Source of the DNA: Bifidobacterium breve
Lineage (GTDB): Bacteria; Actinomycetota; Actinomycetes; Nanopelagicales; Nanopelagicaceae
DNA: 64,000 nt
Direction of reading: 5' to 3'
Assembly: GCA_945881945.1 (NCBI GenBank)
Contig: CAMCVO010000004.1
Span: forward strand, 1-64,000
Part shown: in pieces, positions 35,379 through 43,907 of the stretch
Numbering within the stretch: position 1 is the stretch's first letter
Layout of the letters: every line of letters starts with the position of its first letter
Notes under the pieces: generated by a model
Databases searched by the model: none
What the model was told of the DNA's origin: nothing
The model's input: only the letters and a program-made list of their open reading frames with translations
Made by a program: the position numbers and the translations under genes

Positions 35379-37031
35379 CTAAGCGTTTTTTAAAATAGAA
35401 CCAATCTCTGAAGCATCTCCTAAGAACTCAAACCGGAGTAAGGATAGCGGGACGTTGCCGTTTTTCCATAGATAGTCATGAAATTCTTGCATGTTGAAAG
35501 CTTCAGATTTCGCCTTTTTGTCCGAAACTACATCGGAAAAAAGCTTAAGTATCTGAGTTTTGCCAATTTGATAGGTTAATGCTTGGCCAGGAGAGGAAGA
35601 GAAGAATACGGCCTCTTCATACGCTGTCTCATGGTCCATCGGGACCTTTTTCTCAAGATATGCAGTAGCAGAGGCAATATCCAATCTACCCGTGGCAAGA
35701 CCGACATCAACTATCACGCGCATTGCCCGTAGCTTCATGAAGTTATACATAACGGTTTGGCTATGCACTTTGTCATCAAACAATCCCGCAGCTAGTAGTA
35801 ACTCTTCATTGTAAAAAGCAATACCCTCATTGACCCCAGAATCGTAGTAATAGCGCCGTAATACCCGCTCATGTCGCCAAGAGATTGCTAACTGTTGGTA
35901 GTGAGCTCCTTCATGAACAATTCCGGCTCGGGCATCTCTGGCATTTGCAGCATAAAAATACGGCAATTTGTTGTGTGGCTCTGGAACGTATGAATAACCA
36001 TCCTCATCTACGCGCGATGGGCCAGTTAAATCATCAGTTACCCCTAGCCACTTGATTGGAGCTAAGTAGGCGGGCAAGGGTGCATTTAGGTAATGCTTTA
36101 ATGTTTGAGGTTGAGAGAGAATGCCTTGCTCTGCATAAAATTGACGTACTTGCCTCTCATCATTTGCCTCATTTTTAACTTGTTCTGCAGCACTACTTGG
36201 TATCGCAGGTATTGCAATTTTTTTGTGCTTATTCAAGCTAATCTGTTCAAGAACGACTGCCCTATCCCACTCCAGCTCACCAATCATATTTAATTCGTGG
36301 GTAGTAAATGGCACAAGTGCAACTTTCTTGAAGAACCATTCATAATTATCTTTTCCAATTGCTGAAATTGGCTTAAAGGAATCCAAATTGGATATTAGCC
36401 ATTCGCGATAATTAACAAATGCACCAATTGCTTTCTTTGTCGATGCCTCAAGCGCATCTGCTAAATCTTGGTCTACAAATTCTGCCAATTCTTTACTCAT
36501 AGTATTTAGCTGATTTTCAATATCCTTTAATAGATCAATTGCAACTACTGCGTAGGCTTTAACTGCGTTATTCGCTAAGTTTTTAATTCCTGAGCTCAAA
36601 ATCTCTTCAGTAAAATTGAGGGCAAACACAACATCTCTAACAATTTCGTCATTGACTTGAATAGGTAATAACAAATCAAAAACTACTCCTGCAGTTTGGT
36701 CAATATAAAAACGAGGTTGTTGTTGCCAGACTTTCAAATAATCTAACTCCCAATAAACTCTATGGATAGCACTGCCAATTAATTGATAATCAACCCAAGA
36801 CTCTTTGCTGACCTTCAGTGAATTAACTGTGCCAGCATCTATGGCTTTCCATCGTTTTTGAAAATCTGAAATTGCATTCTGATAACCAGCAACATCCTGA
36901 GAGCTCCATGCTGGTTTCCAATTCTTGTTCCGTTCAATTCTTGGAATATCATCATGTGATCTAGGTTGTTGCAAAGTCCGCCAGCGCCAAAAATCAATTC
37001 CTAACGCTTCAATTGCTTTTTCAGTACTCAT
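35379..37031 (-). CDS. DUF885-family putative metallopeptidase
   Basis: A 550-residue protein with the DUF885 hallmark zinc motif H373-E374-x-x-H377 (VHEGAHYQQ) and the late SSSPGQALTYQIGKTQI segment. DUF885 proteins are predicted zinc peptidases/carboxypeptidases, in bacteria often secreted, but no signal peptide is visible here, so it is probably cytoplasmic. It is the first gene of the minus-strand run DUF885, SnoaL, M24, followed by the dipeptide importer, which supports a peptidase role on imported peptides. Confidence 0.82.
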   Translation of the reverse strand: MSTEKAIEALGIDFWRWRTLQQPRSHDDIPRIERNKNWKPAWSSQDVAGYQNAISDFQKRWKAIDAGTVNSLKVSKESWVDYQLIGSAIHRVYWELDYLKVWQQQPRFYIDQTAGVVFDLLLPIQVNDEIVRDVVFALNFTEEILSSGIKNLANNAVKAYAVVAIDLLKDIENQLNTMSKELAEFVDQDLADALEASTKKAIGAFVNYREWLISNLDSFKPISAIGKDNYEWFFKKVALVPFTTHELNMIGELEWDRAVVLEQISLNKHKKIAIPAIPSSAAEQVKNEANDERQVRQFYAEQGILSQPQTLKHYLNAPLPAYLAPIKWLGVTDDLTGPSRVDEDGYSYVPEPHNKLPYFYAANARDARAGIVHEGAHYQQLAISWRHERVLRRYYYDSGVNEGIAFYNEELLLAAGLFDDKVHSQTVMYNFMKLRAMRVIVDVGLATGRLDIASATAYLEKKVPMDHETAYEEAVFFSSSPGQALTYQIGKTQILKLFSDVVSDKKAKSEAFNMQEFHDYLWKNGNVPLSLLRFEFLGDASEIGSILKNA

Positions 37032-37161
37032 TCGAGCCCCTTACATAGATTTCTGGCTTAAAATGTCATCAGAAGAATATCATAAAGGTCTATTCAAAAT
37101 AATTCTGGCAGTTTGATACTTTTGAATTTCAATTACAACCAAGGGGGTCTTTCTTAGAAGT

Positions 37162-38241
37162 TTAGTAAGGCAGAGTTTTTCTAGGTTTTCCTTGTTTGTA
37201 TTGATTCAACCACTCTAGATCAACGCCTAAAACTTCAGCAGTTGTTAATACCCAATTCGGATTTCGTAAAAACTCTCTTCCCAACATCACAGCATCTGCC
37301 TTATTACTTCTCACTATCTCTTCTGCAAAAAGAGGATCGGTTATAACACCCACTGCGCAAGTTAACATCTGACTACTATTTTTAATGTCTTCAGAGAATT
37401 TAACTTGATATCCAGGTGCTACAGGATAAGAAATGTCAGATTTGATTCCTCCGGAGGAGCAGTCGATTAAATCAACTCCAAGAGGTAACAATTTTTTTGC
37501 TAGTTCAGAGTTTTCCAGCGTGCTCCAGCCACCTTCTATCCAATCATGGGAGGATGTTCGTAAAAAAAGTGGGCGATTGATCGGCCAAACTTCTCGAATT
37601 GCTTTCACAACCTCAGTAACAAATCTAGTTCGGTTTTCAAAACTTCCACCATATTGATCTTTCCTGTGGTTAGTTATGGGTGAAAGAAATGAGTGGATCA
37701 GATAACCATGTGCTCCATGAATTTCAACCACATTAAATCCAGCTTTTAGCGATCGAGTGGCAGCCTGACGATACTGATCAATAATTGAATGAATTTCTTC
37801 TTCGGTCAAGGAGCGAGGTTTAGGCAACTTTCCAAAGGCAATTTCACTTGGAGCTACCGCCTGCCAGCCTCCAGAGTTAGCATCGACATAATCTTGACCT
37901 TGCCATGGTGTGGTGGTGGAAGATTTTTGACCTGCATGCCAGAGCTGGATACCAATTTTTACTCCTTGTAAATGAACAAAATCAACAATGGTTCTCCAGG
38001 CATCAACTTGTTCATCATTCCAAATCCCTGTGTCATGTAGCGTAGAGCGAGCACTAGGTGAAATCCCAGATGCCTCAGTCATGATTAGACCCACCTTGCC
38101 CATTGCATATTTGCCCAAATGAACCGTGTGCCAGGTATTAGGAAGGCCATCTATTGCAGAGTATTGGCACATGGGCGAAAGCCATATTCGATTGGGAATT
38201 ATCAGATCACGAATCTTCAACTCATCAAAAAGACCAGGCAT
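37162..38241 (-). CDS. Old-yellow-enzyme family NADH:flavin oxidoreductase (YqjM type)
   Basis: A 359-residue FMN enzyme, paralogue of the one at 22981. It has Cys25 in LSPMCQYSA, QLWHAGQKS, and HGYLIHSFLSPITNH. YqjM-like ene-reductases act on alpha,beta-unsaturated carbonyls. It is divergent from the mycothiol-type gene at 38292 with 50 bases between. Two OYE copies within 15 kb of catabolic genes are notable in a compact genome. The substrate is unknown. Confidence 0.87.
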   Translation of the reverse strand: MPGLFDELKIRDLIIPNRIWLSPMCQYSAIDGLPNTWHTVHLGKYAMGKVGLIMTEASGISPSARSTLHDTGIWNDEQVDAWRTIVDFVHLQGVKIGIQLWHAGQKSSTTTPWQGQDYVDANSGGWQAVAPSEIAFGKLPKPRSLTEEEIHSIIDQYRQAATRSLKAGFNVVEIHGAHGYLIHSFLSPITNHRKDQYGGSFENRTRFVTEVVKAIREVWPINRPLFLRTSSHDWIEGGWSTLENSELAKKLLPLGVDLIDCSSGGIKSDISYPVAPGYQVKFSEDIKNSSQMLTCAVGVITDPLFAEEIVRSNKADAVMLGREFLRNPNWVLTTAEVLGVDLEWLNQYKQGKPRKTLPY

Positions 38242-38291
38242 GTGAACATCCTACAGATCTAAATTGATTATTTTTATATATAGTTAGGAGT

Positions 38292-38888
38292 ATGGAGAGT
38301 TTGATAGTCGCAGGTAATTGGGTCAACCTTGCTGCTGAAGAGCTGCATAAAACCTTGCTACCAACTACAGATTTAGATTGGGAAAGTAAGACCCCAGATT
38401 TAGATTGGACTCAGGCCCAAACTGCTATTCACACAATGCGTGCCTGTCTGGAATATTCCTATCAAGTTGTTGGAAAACGAATGGATACTTATCAGCCTGT
38501 CTTGTTTGAAAAAAAGCCACAGGCGAAGCCAATTGAGTATTTAACAATGATAAGTACGGCGGCCAAGGTTTTGCAAAAAGTTGTATCCAGCGCAAGTTTA
38601 GATGACCGGGCTTGGCACGCTTATGGAGTTTCAGATCCAGTTGGGTTTGCAGCAATGGGGGTTATTGAAGTCAGCGTGCATACTTATGATTTAGCAAAAG
38701 GCTTTGGCATAGATTTTGTTCCAAACACTCTTGCATCTGAATTTGCTATAAATAGAGTTTTTTCAGGAACTGTTGAATTCCCAAATTTTGAATCACATGG
38801 GCAACTTTTGTTATGGCTTGCAGGTCGAATCGAACTCTCAGGGGTAGCTAGAAGATCTGGGTGGAAATGGAATGGAACCCCTAGATAG
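38292..38888 (+). CDS. DinB/maleylpyruvate-isomerase-type mycothiol-dependent family protein
   Basis: A 198-residue protein of the DinB-like four-helix type found in mycothiol-using actinobacteria (TIGR03083/TIGR03086 relatives). The first metal-ligand His is at about residue 47 (AIHTMRACLE), and the second pair appears as EVSVHTYDLAKG (E134, H138). Members include mycothiol-dependent maleylpyruvate isomerase and mycothiol S-transferases. It converges on the MFS gene. The role may be detoxification or isomerisation of a reactive intermediate. Confidence 0.72.
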   Translation: MESLIVAGNWVNLAAEELHKTLLPTTDLDWESKTPDLDWTQAQTAIHTMRACLEYSYQVVGKRMDTYQPVLFEKKPQAKPIEYLTMISTAAKVLQKVVSSASLDDRAWHAYGVSDPVGFAAMGVIEVSVHTYDLAKGFGIDFVPNTLASEFAINRVFSGTVEFPNFESHGQLLLWLAGRIELSGVARRSGWKWNGTPR

Positions 38889-38902
38889 ATATAGTGTTTT
38901 CT

Positions 38903-40057
38903 TTACCGGCGCCAATTGACATAGCTAGAAATAAATAGCGAGGCTGACAAAAGTAGTAAAGCTGTTAGTGCATACATGAATCCGGTAATTCCCGTTACTT
39001 CTAATACAAATCCCAGTATTGGTGGAAAAATAAACCCACCAAACATTATTGAAAGCATCAATACAGTTGTTGCTACTGGAAAGCCTGGGGTTTTTCTTGC
39101 GACCCAACTGGAAGAATTTGGAAACAAAGGTCCAAGAAATAAGCCACAAATCGCTAAGAAAATTCCTAATTTTGATTCAAACACAAGCGCAAATCCAAAT
39201 GGAATTAAGGTTGAAAGGATGCAGAGCAAAATAATTCTTTCAGGCTCCATAACCTTTGCTAAAAAAACGCCCACAAATCGACCTATTGAAAAGAAGAAAT
39301 AGAATAATGCGCTGCTCAAAGCACCAGCCTCTAGAGTTCCGTCAACATTGCTAATGATGGTTGGCAGCCATGCACCAATTGAGTTTTCCAGCCCTGAATA
39401 AAAAGTAATTGCTAGCAAAACGATTGTTAATCTAATTTTATTTTCTTTAGTCTGTGAAGAGTGTGGGTACTTTTCAACTTTCCATCTTGCGCCAGTTAAG
39501 AATAAGGTTGCAATTAAAGAAATCCCGATCGCAGTAGTAACGATATAGGGAATAAAGCTTGCTCCCAATATTCCGATTGTGAATGGCCCTGCTAATGCCC
39601 CCGCCCCTGTTGCTGCACTGGCAAGGTTCATCCGTACGTGACTGGCATTACTACTTCTTGTAAATAATTGAAGTAAGGCAATACCAGTTGCGCCATAACC
39701 TAATCCAGCAAAGCATGCAGTAATAAAAATTGAGGTTGCGCTATCAAGAGTAACTACTCCAATAAACCCAATAAAAGCGATGGTGATGCCACATCTTATA
39801 AACCAAATTAAATCTTTTTTGGGGCCAAACAATTGGACAATAATTGTTCCCACTAAAGTATGTAGACTAAAACCTGCCAGCACTAAACCTGAATTTGAAA
39901 TGGATAGCTGAGATTTTTGTGCAATCCATGGAAGCATTGGACCCCAGCAAGTGGAAGTAAAGCCCATCATTGCAAATGCAATAGCCGAGCAGGTGAAGCC
40001 TCTTCTGGTCAGCTCTCGATTGATGACATTTAATTTACTATTTGACGGGTGATTCAC
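38903..40057 (-). CDS. Major facilitator superfamily transporter
   Basis: A 384-residue membrane protein with about 12 hydrophobic segments in two halves, joined by a basic loop (KVEKYPHSSQTKENK). An arginine-rich RFTRR-like cytoplasmic end is seen at the N-terminus (ELTRRGF). The start is a GTG at 40057 with a weak ribosome site. The family resembles sugar/organic-acid and efflux MFS members; direction and substrate cannot be told. It is divergent from the aldehyde dehydrogenase gene. Confidence 0.83.
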   Translation of the reverse strand: MNHPSNSKLNVINRELTRRGFTCSAIAFAMMGFTSTCWGPMLPWIAQKSQLSISNSGLVLAGFSLHTLVGTIIVQLFGPKKDLIWFIRCGITIAFIGFIGVVTLDSATSIFITACFAGLGYGATGIALLQLFTRSSNASHVRMNLASAATGAGALAGPFTIGILGASFIPYIVTTAIGISLIATLFLTGARWKVEKYPHSSQTKENKIRLTIVLLAITFYSGLENSIGAWLPTIISNVDGTLEAGALSSALFYFFFSIGRFVGVFLAKVMEPERIILLCILSTLIPFGFALVFESKLGIFLAICGLFLGPLFPNSSSWVARKTPGFPVATTVLMLSIMFGGFIFPPILGFVLEVTGITGFMYALTALLLLSASLFISSYVNWRR

Positions 40058-40235
40058 TTGATTAGCCTAGGCTCCTGAGCCAAAAACTAAAACTAAGGCA
40101 TAAATTGAGCCCTTCCTTGGGTAAATGATGGCATGGGCTGGAAGTTAGAGCATGGAGATAGGGGTACATTTATTTGCAGGCTAAGATTTACTCCTGGGTA
40201 AAAATCCATTTAATTGATTTGAGGGTCAAAATACT

Positions 40236-41627
40236 ATGCTCCTAGATGAAATAAAGTCTCCATATGATGGAGCAATTTTAGGACAGGTTCCGATTGCAAC
40301 GTTAGAGGATTTAAACCTTGTCCTGGCAAATGCACAGACAGGTGCAAATCTTTGGCGTCGAACACCAGCACATATTCGTAGCGAAGTACTATTAAAAGCG
40401 GCAGAAATAACTGCACAAAACATTGAAGAGTTGGCACAGACAATATCTGGTGAGACTGGAAAAAGTATTACCGAGGCAAGGGCTGAAGCCAGCCGGTGTC
40501 CTGAAATAATCAAACTATCAGCATTTGAAGGCTCTCAACTTTATGGCTCAACTTTGCCTTTAGATGCAAACAAAGGGACTGGGTTTGAAAAAATTGGTTT
40601 TACATTGCGTCAACCAGTTGGAGTTGTAGTTGCCATCAGTCCTTTCAATTACCCTGCGCTCTTAGTTCTTCATAAAATTGCTCCTGCTCTTGCAGTTGGA
40701 AATGCAGTTGTACTTAAACCTGCCAGGACAACACCTCTTTCTGCATTGCTGATTGCAAAATACTTTACTCAGGCCGGACTACCCGATAACGCCTTGCAAG
40801 TGATTACAGGTCCGGGATCAACGCTAGGCGATGCTCTAGTTTCAGATCCTCGCGTCCGAAAGGTTTCCTTTACCGGATCGACAAATACAGGGCGCCATAT
40901 TTCCTCAATTGCGGGAGTAAAAAAATTATCTCTTGAACTTGGTTCATCCTGTCCAGTCATAGTTCTAAATGATGCCGATATTGATCTTGCTACTGATGCT
41001 ATTGCAATCGGAGGGTATGTAAATGCGGGGCAAGTGTGTATTTCTGTGCAACGTGTTTTAGTAGACAAAAAGATAGTTAATGATTTCTTAGCTGCTCTAA
41101 AACCAAAAGTTGAAAGCATCAGGATTGGCAATCCGAAGAGTGCCGACACCAAGGTTGGAACATTGATCTCTGAAAAGGAAGCTGAGCGAGTTGAAAACTC
41201 GATCCGAAGTGCAGTTAAAGATGGTGCGAAATTACTCACTGGTGGAGATAGAGAGGGTGCGTTAGTAAGGCCGGCAATTGTTTATGATGTTAATCCAAAA
41301 TCACCATTTGCTCAGGAGGAGCTATTTGGACCAGCTATCTCTGTTAGTACCTTTGAAAATTTGCCTGAATCAATCGAAATGGCCAACGATTCAATTTATG
41401 GTCTTGGCGCTGGCATATTTACAAGAAATATTGATGCTGCAATTCAATCTGCTCGAGAGATAGATTCAGGCAATATCCATATTAATTGGACGCCACTTTG
41501 GCGTGCAGATTTAATGCCATACGGCGGATTGAAATCCTCTGGAATTGGCAAAGAAGGAGTTCGCTCAACTGTGAGCGAAATGACTGAGGAAAAAACCATT
41601 ATCCTCCATGGAAAAACCTGGAAGTAA
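40236..41627 (+). CDS. NAD(P)-dependent aldehyde dehydrogenase
   Basis: A 463-residue aldehyde dehydrogenase. The general base is E234 in LELGSS and the nucleophile C268 in NAGQVCIS; FTGSTNTGR marks the cofactor region. The LELGSSCP variant and length resemble lactaldehyde/glycolaldehyde and phosphonate- or sulfo-aldehyde dehydrogenases more than betaine aldehyde dehydrogenase. In D-hydroxyproline breakdown an aldehyde dehydrogenase oxidises 2-oxoglutarate semialdehyde, and this gene could fill that step, but it is about 20 kb from the oxidase genes. GAGGG lies ten bases before the ATG. Confidence 0.88.
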   Translation: MLLDEIKSPYDGAILGQVPIATLEDLNLVLANAQTGANLWRRTPAHIRSEVLLKAAEITAQNIEELAQTISGETGKSITEARAEASRCPEIIKLSAFEGSQLYGSTLPLDANKGTGFEKIGFTLRQPVGVVVAISPFNYPALLVLHKIAPALAVGNAVVLKPARTTPLSALLIAKYFTQAGLPDNALQVITGPGSTLGDALVSDPRVRKVSFTGSTNTGRHISSIAGVKKLSLELGSSCPVIVLNDADIDLATDAIAIGGYVNAGQVCISVQRVLVDKKIVNDFLAALKPKVESIRIGNPKSADTKVGTLISEKEAERVENSIRSAVKDGAKLLTGGDREGALVRPAIVYDVNPKSPFAQEELFGPAISVSTFENLPESIEMANDSIYGLGAGIFTRNIDAAIQSAREIDSGNIHINWTPLWRADLMPYGGLKSSGIGKEGVRSTVSEMTEEKTIILHGKTWK

Positions 41628-41755
41628 TCTAAGTAGACTTAATTAGCAAAATAGATTGGATAACTGAATTGATAAGAAAATGGGCATTAAAGCAGACAAG
41701 AGTAGTTTCTTTAAAGAATTCTAATCGCTACACCAGCAGTAGAATCTAAGCATCG

Positions 41756-42001
41756 ATGAATCCCATAAATTATTATCGTTTTGGCGCATATACAGTTACA
41801 ACAATGGGTCTAATTAATATGCCATACCAAATAGGTTTGCAAGGAAACTTTGTTAAAAGTTTATTTCTAGTATTGGTTGGTGTAGTGATTTTTGTTTTGA
41901 CACTTGTGCCATTTTTTAAATCGGTAATGTTAAAGACCCCAAGCAAATTAATTGCCGGCATATTATTTTTAACGCTCATAATTTATGGTTTCTTGATTTA
42001 A
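41756..42001 (+). CDS. Small membrane protein, unknown
   Basis: An 81-residue hydrophobic protein with two clear membrane segments (LFLVLVGVVIFVLTLVPFF and a C-terminal LIAGILFLTLIIYGFLI) and a short N-terminal part. I do not recognise a family. It lies five bases before the next small gene and is probably cotranscribed with it and the muramidase gene. No Shine-Dalgarno is evident. It marks the change from the catabolic region to housekeeping genes. Confidence 0.6.
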   Translation: MNPINYYRFGAYTVTTMGLINMPYQIGLQGNFVKSLFLVLVGVVIFVLTLVPFFKSVMLKTPSKLIAGILFLTLIIYGFLI

Positions 42002-42005
42002 TCTT

Positions 42006-42266
42006 ATGGATTTAGCGCAGCTAAAAATTCAATGGAATGACGTACTAGATCAACTCCTTGAACAGGACCGAATTGCTTGGTTGGCCTTTTTTGATGCCCG
42101 GCTTGTCGCCTATGAAGATGATCAATTAACCTTAGATTTTGCTGATAGCCAAAAGTTTGCAAACCCTCATGATTTCAAGAAAGTTCGTAATCCATCCCAC
42201 ACTCAAGCTTTAATTGAAGCGATTAAATCAGTTTTAGGGATATCACCCACGATAATAGAGCGGTGA
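42006..42266 (+). CDS. Small protein resembling a DnaX (tau) C-terminal-type domain
   Basis: An 86-residue soluble protein. The pattern W-x(2)-VLDQLLEQDRIAWLAFFDARLVAYEDDQLTL-DF recalls the small domain near the C-terminus of actinobacterial DNA polymerase III gamma/tau, which has a tryptophan-led helix, a variable loop and a DxLTLxF strand. Here it stands alone, with no ATPase part. The TGA stop overlaps the GTG start of the muramidase gene (GTGA at 42263-42266). Function unknown; the resemblance is by eye only. Confidence 0.5.
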   Translation: MDLAQLKIQWNDVLDQLLEQDRIAWLAFFDARLVAYEDDQLTLDFADSQKFANPHDFKKVRNPSHTQALIEAIKSVLGISPTIIER

Positions 42267-43882
42267 AAAAACTAACTGCTGCGGTAATTGCATTTATAGT
42301 TTTTATGGGCTTGTTGCCATCTGCAAATGGGGCTACTGCAAAAACATTGGTTTCATTTAATGTTGAGAGCACGCCAAATGCTGGTGAATCATTAATTACA
42401 TTTTATGGCCAGGTTAAACCAGCAGCTAAAGCTAAAATTACTATTCAAAGTTTTGATGGTGTCGCCTGGAAAGAGACATCACTTAAAACAACTGCATCTG
42501 CCGTTGGCTCCTGGCGGATAACAACAGTTGCCACTGCAATTAAAGCTGAAGGTCAGTATCGGGCCACTGGTTTAGTTGGAAAGAAAAAAACTATTTCAAA
42601 GACAGCCAACTTTAAGGTTGATAACTCAAAAACATTTGCCAGTAATAATGCCCTGTTTATAACTGAAGCGACAAGTAAATTAACGGGCGGGAGAATTCAA
42701 GGTTCAGATATCAGTAGATGGCAACACCCAAATGATCTACCAATTGATTTTAAAATGAAATTTGATGCAGGAATGCGCTTCGTATTAATCAAAGGATCAG
42801 ATTCGCAAGAGCAAGCTGATCTGACAACCATGAAGTGGTTAGTTGGCGATCGAAATGCGGCGCAAGCTGCTGGTCTTTACACTGGCATGTATCACTTTGC
42901 ATACTTACCAAATAGCGAAGATAAGGATTACATAATTCGTGATGCAAAAGCCCAAGCACAAAAAGTAATTTGGCGATTAGCCTCTTTAGGTGGATATAAC
43001 GAGCGAGATCTACCTGTTGCACTTGATTTAGAAACAAATTGCGTGAAAAAAAGTGGTAGTAATTGCGTAAAAACCATGCCACGAAAATTGGTGACTTTAT
43101 GGGCAGAGACATGGCTACAAACTGTGGAGGAAAAAACTGGTCGCAAACCATTTCTCTACTCCTATGCCCAGTTTTTAGAGATGGCAATGGAACGAAGCGA
43201 AGTGCTGCGCCAGTATCCACTCTGGCTAGCTCACTATGGAATAAATCCTGCTGATCCAATTGCTCAGCCAGGGCAACGAACAAATATTGGTTGCTTTGTC
43301 CATTCTTGGAGCACCGCAAACTGTTCATCACAATGGCAAATTTGGCAGTACTCCTCCTGTGGTATCGGAAAGAAATATGGCGTGCCCAGCTCTAGGTTAG
43401 ATTTAAATGTATTTAGGGGAACACCAGATCAATTCATGTCTCTGATTAAAGGTAAGTGGCAGCCAGAGGCGGCTGACATGATGCCCATTAATGAGCCCAC
43501 AAGGATGAATCTGATTTCAACAACAAGTACTGATACCAATAAACCTGTGGTTATAAATATTGAAGTTTTTAGAAGTATTGGCACCCCAGTTGTTACCGGC
43601 ACAGTGGTATTTAGGCCAACAGATAAAAATATTAAGGTGAAAAAACAAACCCCGGTTCGCGCTGCTAGCGGAAGGTGGGAGTTAAGTATCGAAGGCCTGC
43701 CTGCAGGTGTAACAGCCGGAACCTTAAATTATGTAGATATCTCAAAGACTCACGCTGATAATGAAATCCCATTCACCATTAACCTGATGCAAGGTCCAGA
43801 ATTACCAAAACCAACACCAACCCCAAAGCCTACGGTGAGTAAAAAACCAACAGATAGCTGCGCTAAACAAATAAAGCATTAA
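42263..43882 (+). CDS. Secreted GH25 muramidase with flanking beta-domains
   Basis: A 539-residue exported protein. A signal peptide (KK, hydrophobic AVIAFIVFMGLL, Ala-Asn-Gly) is followed by an Ig-like beta-domain (about 30-120), then a GH25 lysozyme domain (about 143-385) with D149 in GSDISRW and the D255-x-E257 acid pair in ALDLET, then a second beta-domain and a Pro/Thr/Lys-rich tail with a single late Cys. GH25 enzymes cleave the MurNAc-GlcNAc bond of peptidoglycan. Start is GTG, coupled to the preceding stop. Cell-wall turnover is likely; bacteriolytic use is possible. Confidence 0.88.
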   Translation: MKKLTAAVIAFIVFMGLLPSANGATAKTLVSFNVESTPNAGESLITFYGQVKPAAKAKITIQSFDGVAWKETSLKTTASAVGSWRITTVATAIKAEGQYRATGLVGKKKTISKTANFKVDNSKTFASNNALFITEATSKLTGGRIQGSDISRWQHPNDLPIDFKMKFDAGMRFVLIKGSDSQEQADLTTMKWLVGDRNAAQAAGLYTGMYHFAYLPNSEDKDYIIRDAKAQAQKVIWRLASLGGYNERDLPVALDLETNCVKKSGSNCVKTMPRKLVTLWAETWLQTVEEKTGRKPFLYSYAQFLEMAMERSEVLRQYPLWLAHYGINPADPIAQPGQRTNIGCFVHSWSTANCSSQWQIWQYSSCGIGKKYGVPSSRLDLNVFRGTPDQFMSLIKGKWQPEAADMMPINEPTRMNLISTTSTDTNKPVVINIEVFRSIGTPVVTGTVVFRPTDKNIKVKKQTPVRAASGRWELSIEGLPAGVTAGTLNYVDISKTHADNEIPFTINLMQGPELPKPTPTPKPTVSKKPTDSCAKQIKH

Positions 43883-43907
43883 TTCTTTCCACTACGCTTA
43901 ACCCATT

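Noticed and set aside
40058-40235. Hairpin GGCTCCTGAGCC read as a terminator
   Set aside because: It lies between divergent genes and upstream of both starts, with no T-run, so it does not end any transcript.
41628-41755. Possible right end of an island (att copy of the tRNA 3' end)
   Set aside because: The last 20 bases of the tRNA at 941-1014 are not repeated here or elsewhere that I can see, and no integrase or transposase is present.
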